Shown here: positions 24,679 through 33,117 of the stretch, in pieces
Position numbering within the stretch: position 1 is the stretch's first letter
How the letters are laid out: each line of letters opens with the position of its first letter
Source: Pedobacter frigidisoli
GTDB taxonomy: Bacteria > Bacteroidota > Bacteroidia > Sphingobacteriales > Sphingobacteriaceae
Direction of reading: 5' to 3'
DNA length: 64,000 nt
Assembly (NCBI RefSeq): GCF_004331675.1
Contig: NZ_SJSN01000011.1
Coordinates: 62,001-126,000, forward strand
The notes under the pieces: model-generated
What the model saw: only the letters and a program-made list of their open reading frames with translations
Database searches by the model: none
What the model was told of the DNA's origin: nothing
Translations under genes and position numbers: made by a program

Positions 24679-26583
24679 CTACTCAACTACGAGCTGGCTC
24701 CAGCCATCTTTTGCTGTTTTCTTGAGTGTTTTCTTCCTATCTTCCATTACCTTTTTTATGCGTGAACCGAAAGTCCAACAGGTACTTTGCCGAATAGAAA
24801 GTAGTTCTGATAGTTTATGAGAAGATATTTTTCCTTTTGATGAATAAATCAAGAAAATCATGTAAAATGCTTTATTGATTGGAATTCTGGTATTATGGAA
24901 AATGGTGTAAGTAGTAACCGATTCTTCATAGCCGCATTTACTGCACCTGCGACTGTGCAAAATGTGGCCATTAAAATAATGATCGTTACTGCATTTGCGG
25001 CAATGATATCCCTTGCTCCATTTCAGATCAGCTAAAAACTCGTAACAGGTTTCCTTATCTGGATAGATTTTACTAAACTCCTCGAAATCAACTTCGGTAT
25101 TCATTACCCGATCTCTGGTTACCTTTTCAACGCTGGTTTGCAGCTCCTCATTATCATGTTCCAGCAATACATTCATTCTCGAAATTTCTTCCGCCTGTTG
25201 CTGTAGTAAAGTATTTGCTTCTTCTAATGCCTGGTTTTTGCTTTCGATAATTAAAGATTTGTGGTAAACCTCACGCGTACGTTCCTCAACCTTAATTTCT
25301 AACTCTTGGTTAATGCTATCTTTTAGCTTTGCATTTACCGCCATTTGCCGAATAATTTTTTGCTGCGCCTTATCTTTTTTCAACTTAAGTATGCGAACCT
25401 TATCGCCAATAGCGAATGATAGAAAGATCATCTCTAACACGAAGCAAAAACTCAAACTATAATAACTTACCGCACCAAAATTAAGCCAGCCAATGCCCAG
25501 CATAATTAAGAATTTTAGAGTGAAACCAGCAAACAGGAAGCTGTAACCCAAAACGAAGAAACGTGCCGGTAAATAGCCATTTTTGTAAATATAAATCCCT
25601 GTAAAAAAGGCCACGGAAAGCGGAACAGCATCAATAAATTTATAGCTAAATAATGTTTGATCGAATAAATAGCAATAGGCAAAAAATAGTAGCCTAAATA
25701 CGATTACGCCTATAATAAGTTGGTTTAGTTTTGGCGCCTTTGCCTTTACAAATAAAAGTTCTCGCGTAAAAAGGAGCGCAAAAATACTGGTTGCACATAA
25801 GGCAAAAGCGTAAGCTACTTGGTTCCAAGCAGGCGCATTCGGCCATAAGTATTGGTAGGCAATGCCATCGGTACTCATCTCAAAAAAACCAACACTTAAA
25901 TTGTAGAGTACATAATAAAGGTATTGCTTCTGCCTCATTGCAACATACATAATGAGGTTGTAAAAGCTGAAAACCAGAATCATTCCGTAAAATATGCCAA
26001 AATAAAAGTATTCATCTAAAGCATAAGAAATGAACCATTCTGAAGTTCTGAGAACTATAATTACGTCAGAAATTTGCGAAGAACTGATTTTGAAATAATA
26101 CGTTTGAATTTCATTTCCATCATTCTGTAATGGAATTTCGAAATTTTTATGGTGGATTAGGCGTTGGTTGAATGCATTTGCGTCTCCTAGATTTTCTATT
26201 CTAAAAGTATTATCGGCTTGTGGAATATAAGCGGTGATGTGATCTATAGTTTGATCAAAAAACTCTAGTAAAAAAGGTTTTTTGGATTGCTCATTCTGCT
26301 TTATCTTAATTCGAAACCAATAGGTTTTATTCAAATTCTTTGTTTGTGGCGTACTGGTTAAGCTTGCTTTAAACTTTTGGTTGAATTCTGCACTTTTAAT
26401 CTCATCGAATGTGAGCTTGTTATTTGCATCTTCCAATACTTCTATTTCACTAAAAGTAAAGATGTGCTGTTGAATAGCATCTTGTATTTCTACTGTTTTT
26501 TGCGCTTTCGTTGGTGAGATAGAAAGTGCAAAAAAGGCCGAGATTAGGAAAAGAAAATTTTTATAGTTCTTCGGGATCAACAT
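24679..26583 (-). CDS. 7TMR-DISM receptor fused to an IS1595-type zinc ribbon/HTH output domain
   Basis: Starting at ATG 26583 (signal peptide to PTKAQ), this 634-residue protein has an extracytoplasmic 7TMR-DISM sensory domain (about residues 30-170), seven hydrophobic helices (about 190-395), and a long coiled coil (about 400-490). The C-terminus (from about 500) matches the N-terminus of IS1595/ISXO2-type transposases: FSKIYPDKETCYEFLADLKW, a zinc ribbon with CRKC and CSKC, SVTTYTIFHNTRIPI, and an HTH-like SSHKLSELLSIRQSTCW. The DDE nuclease domain is absent, so the transposase part has apparently become a DNA-binding output. It lies directly upstream of susC on the same strand and is the likely regulator of the locus. 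A -7 box ends 6 nt before this ATG; an upstream TTG at 26592 lies in the box. Confidence 0.85.
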   Translation of the reverse strand: MLIPKNYKNFLFLISAFFALSISPTKAQKTVEIQDAIQQHIFTFSEIEVLEDANNKLTFDEIKSAEFNQKFKASLTSTPQTKNLNKTYWFRIKIKQNEQSKKPFLLEFFDQTIDHITAYIPQADNTFRIENLGDANAFNQRLIHHKNFEIPLQNDGNEIQTYYFKISSSQISDVIIVLRTSEWFISYALDEYFYFGIFYGMILVFSFYNLIMYVAMRQKQYLYYVLYNLSVGFFEMSTDGIAYQYLWPNAPAWNQVAYAFALCATSIFALLFTRELLFVKAKAPKLNQLIIGVIVFRLLFFAYCYLFDQTLFSYKFIDAVPLSVAFFTGIYIYKNGYLPARFFVLGYSFLFAGFTLKFLIMLGIGWLNFGAVSYYSLSFCFVLEMIFLSFAIGDKVRILKLKKDKAQQKIIRQMAVNAKLKDSINQELEIKVEERTREVYHKSLIIESKNQALEEANTLLQQQAEEISRMNVLLEHDNEELQTSVEKVTRDRVMNTEVDFEEFSKIYPDKETCYEFLADLKWSKGYHCRKCSNDHYFNGHILHSRRCSKCGYEESVTTYTIFHNTRIPINKAFYMIFLIYSSKGKISSHKLSELLSIRQSTCWTFGSRIKKVMEDRKKTLKKTAKDGWSQLVVE

Positions 26584-26589
26584 GAACAA

Positions 26590-26597
26590 CAAAGGTA
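26590..26597 (-). promoter_or_regulatory. -7 box 6 nt before the receptor ATG
   Basis: TACCTTTG on the minus strand matches TAnnTTTG and ends 6 nt before ATG 26583, so the mRNA would be leaderless or nearly so. Confidence 0.55.
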
Positions 26598-26646
26598 GTA
26601 ATTTGTATTTATGTGCAACCTAAAACGTTATCAGCCGAATTTCATT

Positions 26647-27951
26647 TTAAAAAGTTAAGGATATGCTCGTTCCCTTATTTTCTTCTGATTTAATATCGAT
26701 TTCAATCTTATGAAATTTGGCAATACTTTCTACAATTGCCAAACCTAATCCGAATCCATTTTCTTCGGCATTTCCACGTTTAAAGCGATCAAAAGCATTT
26801 TTAACCAGTTCATTGGTCATGCCTAAGCCAGTATCGGAAACAGTAAGTATGTATCGATTGTGATCTTTTTTGCCGATTATTGATAATGAACCGCCATCGA
26901 TATTATATTTAATGGCGTTGTTAATGATGTTGATAAACAGCGTATGGATCAATGCCTTGTTTCCAATAAAAAGAAAATCTTCGTGTATATTGGAAGTGTA
27001 AGTGATGCTTTTATCGGCAATTCTGTCTTCAAGATCTTCGTAAATATCCTCAATTTCTTGTTTTAAGCTAATCTCTTCGGTTTTTAAATATTGATTGTTT
27101 TCCACCTTGGATATAAGCAATAAGCTATTGATGATCACCTTTAAGCGATTAAGTGTTTTTAAAGAAGAATAGATTTTATTTTCATGCTCTACAGGAATGT
27201 TTGGTGTGTTCAACATGTTTTCGAACCGTGTACTCAAAATCGAAATAGGAGTGAGGAGTTCATGAGATACATTGGCAATAAATTGCTTTTCGAGTGCGAA
27301 TAGGTTGTTAATTTTCCGCATTAGCGAGTTTACGCTATTATCGAGAATCTTAAAATCTGCTGTTGTAGTTGGAATGTTTTCGTAATTATAATGCGTTGGA
27401 TCATCAACCCGGTTAATTTTTTTATCGATAATTAAATAGAAAGGTTTGAGCAAAAAGTTAGAGAACGTATAATCGGCAACCAAAGTGATCAGTAATGCCG
27501 CAACCAAAACAATCAGCATATAAAATCGAATCGAATTTTTAATCGATTGGAGTGTAGTCATGGTTTCGCCAATCTCTAAGTTGTACCAATTGGTATGGTA
27601 AGAGAACTTATAGTTTAGAATTCTGTAAACTTCTATATCACCCTCAATTTCTCTTTTCTCCGTGTAAACTTTAGCTGTAGAATCTGTTTGGCTATCTGGT
27701 ATATCAGTTAAAACGATAAATTCTTCTTTTAGAATATTGTAATCGGTAAAGGATTGTTCCTTGTTTAAAAGACTATCAATTTCGTTATCGTTCAGGTTTT
27801 TAATGATCTTATTCTTCTTTTTAATAAGGCGGTTATCTAGTTGGTTATAAGCAAGTTTATCCAAAGAAAATAATATAATCGCCCCCAAAAGCAAAATGAT
27901 CGCAATTTTAGTGACAGCATTATATAAAGAAAACTTAACCTGTAACTTCAT
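26647..27951 (-). CDS. Sensor histidine kinase
   Basis: This 434-residue kinase has a transmembrane helix at about residues 15-35, a periplasmic loop of roughly 105 residues, a second helix at about 143-165, and then the HisKA motif ANVSHELLTPISIL with phospho-acceptor H230. The HATPase domain shows NNAIKYN, SDTGLGM and GFGLGLAIVE. It autophosphorylates and passes phosphate to the OmpR-type regulator encoded 162 bp upstream on the same strand. Its stimulus is unknown. The linker after TM2 is short and no canonical HAMP domain was recognised. Confidence 0.93.
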   Translation of the reverse strand: MKLQVKFSLYNAVTKIAIILLLGAIILFSLDKLAYNQLDNRLIKKKNKIIKNLNDNEIDSLLNKEQSFTDYNILKEEFIVLTDIPDSQTDSTAKVYTEKREIEGDIEVYRILNYKFSYHTNWYNLEIGETMTTLQSIKNSIRFYMLIVLVAALLITLVADYTFSNFLLKPFYLIIDKKINRVDDPTHYNYENIPTTTADFKILDNSVNSLMRKINNLFALEKQFIANVSHELLTPISILSTRFENMLNTPNIPVEHENKIYSSLKTLNRLKVIINSLLLISKVENNQYLKTEEISLKQEIEDIYEDLEDRIADKSITYTSNIHEDFLFIGNKALIHTLFINIINNAIKYNIDGGSLSIIGKKDHNRYILTVSDTGLGMTNELVKNAFDRFKRGNAEENGFGLGLAIVESIAKFHKIEIDIKSEENKGTSISLTF

Positions 27952-28113
27952 TTTTAATGGATGATGTTAAATGTAATATATAAATGAGCTTAGGCTTTCT
28001 ACACTTCCAAACACTTCACGCCTTTGGCGAATGATTACACAGATTTGGAGATTTCACAGATTTTTTCTAGCTACTTTTTTCTCCCTAACTTCAGACATCC
28101 GACCTCGGACTTT

Positions 28114-28791
28114 TTAGCAATTAATTCTATAACCAATGCTCCTTACCGTTTCAAACCAATCTATAGGCTGCACCGCCGCTAATTTTTTACGTAGATTTTT
28201 TACATGAACATCAACAAAGTTAGAATCAGAATTTACTTCTAGGATATCGCCCCAAACGTGTTCTGTTAAACTCATTCTAGAAACCACTCGGTTTTTGTTC
28301 AACACCAAATAGTTAAAAATTTCGAATTCCTTTTTGGTTAGATTCAATCGTTCTTCGCCAAATGCAACTGTTCTATTTTGAATATTTAGAAGAAAATCGT
28401 GAACGTTAATCTCGTTTTTTTCAAGCTTATGCTTCCTTCTCGTAATGGCGTGCATGCGAGCTAAAAGTTCGTTTAGTGAAAATGGCTTAGGTAGATAATC
28501 ATCAGCACCTTCGTCCAAACCCTTAATGCGATCATCAACGGCGCTTCTTGCCGTTAAAATAATTACCGCATCATCACGATCTTTTAGGGCCTTAAGTTGT
28601 TTCAAAACATCGAAACCATCTCCATCCGGTAAACCCAAATCGAGTAAAATGAAGTCATAGTTGTTTACAAAAATTTTTTCCTCTGCAGAAGATTTCTTCC
28701 AAGCATGTTCTATGATAAATCCCTCCTTGCTTAAGAATTCATCCATTTCAAGCGCTAGGCTTTTTTCATCTTCAACTATTAAAACGTTCAT
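28114..28791 (-). CDS. OmpR/PhoB-family response regulator
   Basis: This 225-residue regulator has a receiver domain with the acidic pair ED (residues 7-8), phospho-acceptor D51 in LLDLGLPDGDG and K in LPKPFSL. A winged-helix domain follows (LTKKEFEIFNYLVLNKNRVV, VHVKNLRKKL, VRSIGYRI). It is the partner of the downstream kinase. The 162-bp gap before the kinase gene contains only AT-rich sequence with short CACAGATTT repeats. The target genes are unknown. Confidence 0.94.
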   Translation of the reverse strand: MNVLIVEDEKSLALEMDEFLSKEGFIIEHAWKKSSAEEKIFVNNYDFILLDLGLPDGDGFDVLKQLKALKDRDDAVIILTARSAVDDRIKGLDEGADDYLPKPFSLNELLARMHAITRRKHKLEKNEINVHDFLLNIQNRTVAFGEERLNLTKKEFEIFNYLVLNKNRVVSRMSLTEHVWGDILEVNSDSNFVDVHVKNLRKKLAAVQPIDWFETVRSIGYRINC

Positions 28792-28894
28792 TATAGTATA
28801 AAGTATTTAGTATTAAGATCGGGTGTAAAGAGTATGTGTTCATTCAATTCGAATCTACAATTAGTTTTAGACTTAGTCTCTTTCCTTTGGTCTT

Positions 28895-30085
28895 TTAGCT
28901 CAAAACTAAGTTAATGTTTTTAAGGATGATGGAACAAGCTTCTTCAATTTCTTCTTTGGTGATGATTAATGGTGGAGCTATGCGCATGGAATTGCTACAA
29001 TGTAAAAACCAATCAGATAACACGCCATCTAAAATACAAGCATCAATTATTTTTTTATTGACTTCGAAATTTTCGAATTCCACTGCAAGCATTAATCCTT
29101 TTCCTCTAATTTCTTTAATTGCTGTATGTTTTAAAAGTGTTTTAAAAAGTTGGCCTTTCTCCTCTACTTCATCAACGATATTATTATCCACCAATGTTCG
29201 CAAAGTTGCTAACCCAGCTGCACAACAAACCGGGTGACCGCCAAAGGTTGTCATGTGGCCCAGAATAGGTGTATGCGATAAAACAGACATAATTTCTAAT
29301 GAACTAATGAAAGCGCCAATCGGCATTCCGCCTCCAATTCCTTTAGCCAGAAGTAAAACATCAGGAATTACATTGTAATGCTCGAAAGCAAACATTTTGC
29401 CACTTCTACCAAAACCCGATTGAATTTCATCAAAAATTAATAGGGTGCCAGTTTCTACGCATTTTGCCTTTAGCGCTTGCATGTAGGCTAAATCAGCTAC
29501 ACGAATCCCTGCTTCACCTTGGATAGGTTCGATAAAAACAGCAGCAATTACTTCTGTGATTTTCTCGAGATCAGCTATGTTGTTATGTTCGATAAAACTA
29601 ACATGAGGCAAGAAAGGCCCGTAGCCAGATGAATAAAAATCACTTTCCATCAAACTTTCTGCCCCTTGTGTACTCCCGTGATAAGCATTTTTGCAGGCGG
29701 TAAAACCCTTTCTACCCGTGTAGCGTTTTGCCAATTTCATGGCGCCTTCAACCGCTTCAGTTCCAGAGTTTAAAAAGTAGGTGCAACTTAAACTTTCTGG
29801 TAAAATGTCGGCCAATGCCTTTGCAAAATTAACTTGAGGTGTTTGCACATATTCGCCATAAACCATTAAATGCATGTAAGTTTCAGCCTGATCTTGAATT
29901 GCCTTAACCACCGCAGCATGGCAATGTCCTACATTACTTACGCCAATACCAGCAATAAGATCTAGATGTTTTTTGTCTGAAGAATCGTATATGTAAACAC
30001 CTTTGGCCCTAACAAATTCGAGCATTAAAGGTTCGGGAGAAGTTTGTGCATTATGTTGTAAAAACAACTGACGTTGGGTAAGCAT
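28895..30085 (-). CDS. Class III PLP aminotransferase (acetylornithine/ornithine-type)
   Basis: This 396-residue enzyme has the class III aminotransferase layout: GIGVSNVGHCHAAVVKAIQD, FLNSGTEAVEGAMKLAKRYTG, AYHGSTQGAESLM, LLIFDEIQSGFGRSGK with the PLP-ring Asp, and the Schiff-base lysine in LLLAKGIGGGMPIG. It transfers amino groups between amino acids and oxo acids; substrate cannot be fixed, and the closest groups act on acetylornithine, ornithine or similar omega-amines. No arginine or polyamine gene lies next to it. A -7 box ends 4 nt before the ATG, suggesting a leaderless transcript independent of the upstream sigma-factor operon. Confidence 0.88.
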   Translation of the reverse strand: MLTQRQLFLQHNAQTSPEPLMLEFVRAKGVYIYDSSDKKHLDLIAGIGVSNVGHCHAAVVKAIQDQAETYMHLMVYGEYVQTPQVNFAKALADILPESLSCTYFLNSGTEAVEGAMKLAKRYTGRKGFTACKNAYHGSTQGAESLMESDFYSSGYGPFLPHVSFIEHNNIADLEKITEVIAAVFIEPIQGEAGIRVADLAYMQALKAKCVETGTLLIFDEIQSGFGRSGKMFAFEHYNVIPDVLLLAKGIGGGMPIGAFISSLEIMSVLSHTPILGHMTTFGGHPVCCAAGLATLRTLVDNNIVDEVEEKGQLFKTLLKHTAIKEIRGKGLMLAVEFENFEVNKKIIDACILDGVLSDWFLHCSNSMRIAPPLIITKEEIEEACSIILKNINLVLS

Positions 30086-30089
30086 GGCA

Positions 30090-30097
30090 CAAAAGTA
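30090..30097 (-). promoter_or_regulatory. -7 box 4 nt before the aminotransferase ATG
   Basis: TACTTTTG on the minus strand matches TAnnTTTG and ends 4 nt before the ATG at 30085, predicting leaderless transcription. Confidence 0.6.
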
Positions 30098-30121
30098 CGG
30101 AAATTCAATATCCCTTTAAAT

Positions 30122-30149
30122 AAAAAAAGACCTACATTTCTGTAAGTCT
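30122..30149 (-). terminator. Terminator of the ECF sigma operon
   Basis: On the minus strand AGACTTACA-GAAA-TGTAGGTCT forms a 9-bp stem with one T-G pair and a GAAA tetraloop, followed by a seven-T run. It lies 10 nt after the stop of the Spy-like gene. Confidence 0.85.
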
Positions 30150-30159
30150 ATTTGTAATC

Positions 30160-30603
30160 TTATTTCGGGCCACCTTTATAGCGGCTTAGTAACTCTCGCT
30201 TAAAGCCCTCTTGTGCTCGGTAAAATTTGCCAACCACCTTAATCGGTAATGAAGATTTTAGTCTGTTATAATATTTCTTATCAAGATTAAGATCTCTTTG
30301 TTTAAAATCGAATTCGCTAGTAATTAAACTTTGAACTTGTGCATCAGTTAAGTTATCAATCTCCGTTGTTTTTCTAAAAGAGATCATTTTCTGCATTCGC
30401 TCTTTACGTAAGGTATTTTGTTCGCTCTGCATATCGTTATAGATTGGCCAAAACACCTTTGCTTCTTCTGCCGATAGATCTAATTTTTGAGTAAAATATG
30501 CAATTTTAAGTGATTCTATTTCTTCACCTTTTGGGCGTTGAGCCAAAAGAGTATTCGGCAATAGAAACATTAAAGCGACGAATAATAAATTCTTCATTTT
30601 CAT
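30160..30603 (-). CDS. Spy/CpxP-like periplasmic protein
   Basis: With the start at 30603 (MKMKNLLFVALMFLLPNTLL, signal peptide to LAQ) the protein has 147 residues; the frame extends further upstream, but that part is unlike a signal peptide. The mature part is helical and charged, with KLDLSAEEAKVFWPIYNDMQ and repeated Lys/Glu/Arg stretches, as in small Spy/CpxP-like sensors found with ECF sigma factors in Bacteroidota. It is the last gene of the sigma operon and probably periplasmic. A role in envelope stress is inferred from context only. Confidence 0.7.
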   Translation of the reverse strand: MKMKNLLFVALMFLLPNTLLAQRPKGEEIESLKIAYFTQKLDLSAEEAKVFWPIYNDMQSEQNTLRKERMQKMISFRKTTEIDNLTDAQVQSLITSEFDFKQRDLNLDKKYYNRLKSSLPIKVVGKFYRAQEGFKRELLSRYKGGPK

Positions 30604-30688
30604 CTGTTTATTCTTGTTTTCAAAGGTGATGAAGCTATCATGATTCTGATGTGTATTGCAATTGTCGTTAATCATGATGGTTTTATAA

Positions 30689-31348
30689 TTAGTTATTTAA
30701 TTCATGAGTTAAATCACTCGAAGAGAAATTACTCAAGATGTAGTTTTCCATTTCTGTATCTGAAGCAGAAGTAGTATTGATTGTATTCGCTGGGGTTGTA
30801 TTTTGAGCTTCCAAATGATCAATAATTGTACTCTCATCAATATCATATAACATCTGCTCGTTCATTAGTTCTGCTGATTGCACTTGACTTACTGGAGCAG
30901 ACGAACCATTCTGATAAAAATAAACTCCGAAAGATGCCATCAATACGAAACAAGCAGCACTTGCATACCTCACAATATTTCGTCTCCATAAAGGAATAAC
31001 TTTTGCTTCTCTTTTAGGTTCAGCAATAGAAATTTTATTGTAAATTCTAAGCTGTAAATTATCGAAGTAATTTTCTGGAACTGCAAATGATGCTTCTGGT
31101 TTTGGCATTTCTGCAATTGCAATCTGTGTCTCAATTCGCTCTGTTAATTCTTCAAAGTAGTTTTGTGGAACCTCAAAACTCTTATCACTGGTTTTTTGCT
31201 TCAATCCATCTAAAAAGATGTTAGATAAAATGGCCTCATCACAATTTTCGAAATATCCATCAGGAACGGAAAAAGGATTACTTTTTACCCTTGCCGCAAG
31301 AGCAGGTGCTTCGTTAATCCAATCGTTATTTTCTACATTTTCGTTCAT
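30689..31348 (-). CDS. Anti-sigma-factor-like membrane protein with three VPxxYF repeats
   Basis: Read from ATG 31348 (MNENVENNDW), this 219-residue protein has three copies of a short motif, FSVPDGYFENC, FEVPQNYFEEL and FAVPENYFDNL, in its cytoplasmic N-terminal half. A single transmembrane helix follows (NIVRYASAACFVLMASFGVY, about residues 133-152), then a Ser/Thr/Asn-rich extracytoplasmic tail. It sits between the ECF sigma gene and the Spy-like gene on the same strand, the place where anti-sigma factors occur. No zinc-binding anti-sigma motif was found, so the anti-sigma role rests on position and topology. The frame also opens 6 codons upstream. Confidence 0.65.
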   Translation of the reverse strand: MNENVENNDWINEAPALAARVKSNPFSVPDGYFENCDEAILSNIFLDGLKQKTSDKSFEVPQNYFEELTERIETQIAIAEMPKPEASFAVPENYFDNLQLRIYNKISIAEPKREAKVIPLWRRNIVRYASAACFVLMASFGVYFYQNGSSAPVSQVQSAELMNEQMLYDIDESTIIDHLEAQNTTPANTINTTSASDTEMENYILSNFSSSDLTHELNN

Positions 31349-31381
31349 CACAGATATATGATTCAATTTTTGCTAAAAGGT

Positions 31382-31942
31382 TTAATAGTCTATTTCATCA
31401 TTTGTGATAATTGCCTCGATTTTTTTTGCGGCAATATGGAATGATGCTTTTAATGCACCTACAGAGGTCCCTAGCACTTCAGAAATTTCTTCATATTTCA
31501 TATCATCAAAGTATTTCATATTGAAGATAATCCTTTGCTTTTCTGGTAAGGTTAGAATTGCCTTTTGCAGTTTTAGCTCCAATTTATCACCATTGAAATA
31601 TGATGAAGCAACCAGATTATCCGCCAGCTCCGAGGATACTTCATCCAACGGAGTATTGTTGCGTTGCTTTTGCTTGTTTAAGAAGGTAATCGACTCGTTT
31701 GTGGCAATGCGGTAAATCCAAGTGTAGAGCTGTGAGTCACTTCTAAATTTATCGAGGTTTTTCCAAACCTTAACGAAAACTTCCTGAATAAGGTCATCAC
31801 AATCATCGTGGTTAAGAACTAATCGACGAATGTGCCAGTAAATTTTCTGCTGATACTTCTTTAGCAACAGGTTAAAGGCTTCATTTCGAGTTTTCTCGAC
31901 AGCAAACATTGCTAGAATTTCTGAATCTTCAACTTGTTTCAT
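31382..31942 (-). CDS. RNA polymerase ECF-type sigma factor
   Basis: This 186-residue sigma-70 family member has region 2 (HDDCDDLIQEVFVKVWKNLD, then YTWIYRIATNESITFLNKQK) and region 4 (LPEKQRIIFNMKYFDDMKYE followed by EISEVLGTSVGALKASFHIA). It redirects RNA polymerase to a set of promoters and is probably held inactive by the neighbouring membrane protein. It is the first gene of a three-gene operon ended by the 30122-30149 terminator. The cruciform-type repeat at 31961-32019 lies just upstream. Confidence 0.95.
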   Translation of the reverse strand: MKQVEDSEILAMFAVEKTRNEAFNLLLKKYQQKIYWHIRRLVLNHDDCDDLIQEVFVKVWKNLDKFRSDSQLYTWIYRIATNESITFLNKQKQRNNTPLDEVSSELADNLVASSYFNGDKLELKLQKAILTLPEKQRIIFNMKYFDDMKYEEISEVLGTSVGALKASFHIAAKKIEAIITNDEIDY

Positions 31943-31960
31943 TTACGATAATTATAAAAC

Positions 31961-32019
31961 CACAAAGACACTAAGTACACAAAGGTTTGGCTATACTTAG
32001 TGTTCTTGGTGTCTTTGTG
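31961..32019. repeat. Nested palindrome between the sigma gene and the transketolase gene
   Basis: CACAAAGACAC (31961-31971) pairs with GTGTCTTTGTG (32009-32019), and ACACTAAGTA (31968-31977) with TACTTAGTGT (31994-32003), all perfect. The two stems share bases at the junction. Elements reading CACAAAGACAC...GTGTCTTTGTG occur as dispersed palindromes in Bacteroidota; here it may terminate the transketolase transcript. Confidence 0.6.
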
Positions 32020-32034
32020 ATTAAATTTTAAATT

Positions 32035-32991
32035 CTATTTTTTTCTGCCGATTACTTTTTGTACCGCTTCAACAATGTTTACAGCATCTAAACCATATTT
32101 AGACATTAATTGATCTGGTGTACCGCTTTCGCCAAAAGTATCGTTAGTAGCTACAAACTCTTGAGGAGTTGGTAATTCTGTAGTTAATAAACGAGCAACA
32201 CTTTCGCCTAAGCCACCAAATTTGTTGTGCTCTTCGCAAGTAACCACGCAACCTGTTTTCTTTACCGATTTTAAGATCGCTTCGTCATCCAAAGGTTTAA
32301 TGGTGTGGATATTTATAATTTCCGCATCGATACCCAACTCAGCAAGTTTCTCTCCAGCTTCAATTGCTTTCCAAACCATGTGGCCAGTTGCAATAATGGT
32401 TACATCGGTACCTTCGTTAACCATCCAAGCTTTACCAATCTCAAATTTTTGGTCAGGATCTGTAAATACAGGAATTACCGGGCGACCGAAACGTAAATAA
32501 ACTGGGCCTTCATATTCAGCGATTGCTAACGTAGCAGCTTTGGTTTGGTTGTAATCACAAGGATTAATTACCACCATTCCTGGCAACATCTTCATCAAGC
32601 CTATATCTTCTAAAATTTGGTGTGTTGCACCATCTTCACCTAAGGTAAGGCCAGCGTGAGATGCACAAATTTTAACGTTTTTATTTGAATAAGCTACAGA
32701 TTGGCGAATTTGATCGTAAACACGACCTGTAGAAAAGTTGGCAAATGTACCTGTGAAAGGAATTTTACCACCAATTGTCATACCCGCTGCGATACCAATC
32801 ATGTTTGCCTCTGCAATACCAACTTGCGTAAAACGCTCAGGGAAATCTTTAATAAAAGCATCCATTTTAAGCGATCCAACCAAATCGGCACATAATGCAA
32901 CCACGTTTTCGTTTTTCTTTCCAGCCTCATGTAAACCAGCACCAAATCCCGAACGTGTATCTTTTTTCTCTGTATATGTGTATTTTTTCAT
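32035..32991 (-). CDS. Transketolase, C-terminal subunit
   Basis: This 318-residue protein has the pyrimidine-binding and C-terminal domains of a transketolase split into two chains: RSGFGAGLHEAGKKNENVVA, FPERFTQVGIAEANMIGIAAG, GLTLGEDGATHQ, and VTCEEHNKFGGLGESVARLL near the end. It needs the N-terminal subunit encoded upstream (33115-33960) to bind thiamine diphosphate and transfer two-carbon units in the pentose phosphate pathway. Split transketolases of this kind are known in several bacteria, so this is not a broken gene. A small palindromic element fills the gap between the halves. Confidence 0.93.
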   Translation of the reverse strand: MKKYTYTEKKDTRSGFGAGLHEAGKKNENVVALCADLVGSLKMDAFIKDFPERFTQVGIAEANMIGIAAGMTIGGKIPFTGTFANFSTGRVYDQIRQSVAYSNKNVKICASHAGLTLGEDGATHQILEDIGLMKMLPGMVVINPCDYNQTKAATLAIAEYEGPVYLRFGRPVIPVFTDPDQKFEIGKAWMVNEGTDVTIIATGHMVWKAIEAGEKLAELGIDAEIINIHTIKPLDDEAILKSVKKTGCVVTCEEHNKFGGLGESVARLLTTELPTPQEFVATNDTFGESGTPDQLMSKYGLDAVNIVEAVQKVIGRKK

Positions 32992-33117
32992 AACCCCAAA
33001 CCCCTAAAGGGGCTTCATTTGTTAATTAAATTAAATGTGATTTATTCCTTGTTAGGAATTTGGATAATTATATTTTTACCCTGCTACTAGTTCCCCCTTC
33101 AGGGGGCTAGGGGGTTA
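32992..33117. repeat. Inverted-repeat element between the transketolase halves
   Basis: The gap begins AACCCCAAACCCCTAAAGGGG right at the start codon of the downstream gene and ends with TTCCCCCTTCAGGGGG-CTA-GGGGGTTA, which contains the stop codon of the upstream gene. The ends are imperfect inverted copies (AACCCC...CCCTAAAGGGG against AACCCCC...CCCTGAAGGGGG). It fits a small non-autonomous palindromic element that fills the whole intergenic gap. Confidence 0.5.

Noticed and set aside
31382..31942. ECF sigma factor as the regulator of the SusCD locus
   Set aside because: It lies about 7 kb from susC in a separate operon with its own anti-sigma-like gene; the receptor gene is adjacent to susC and a better candidate.
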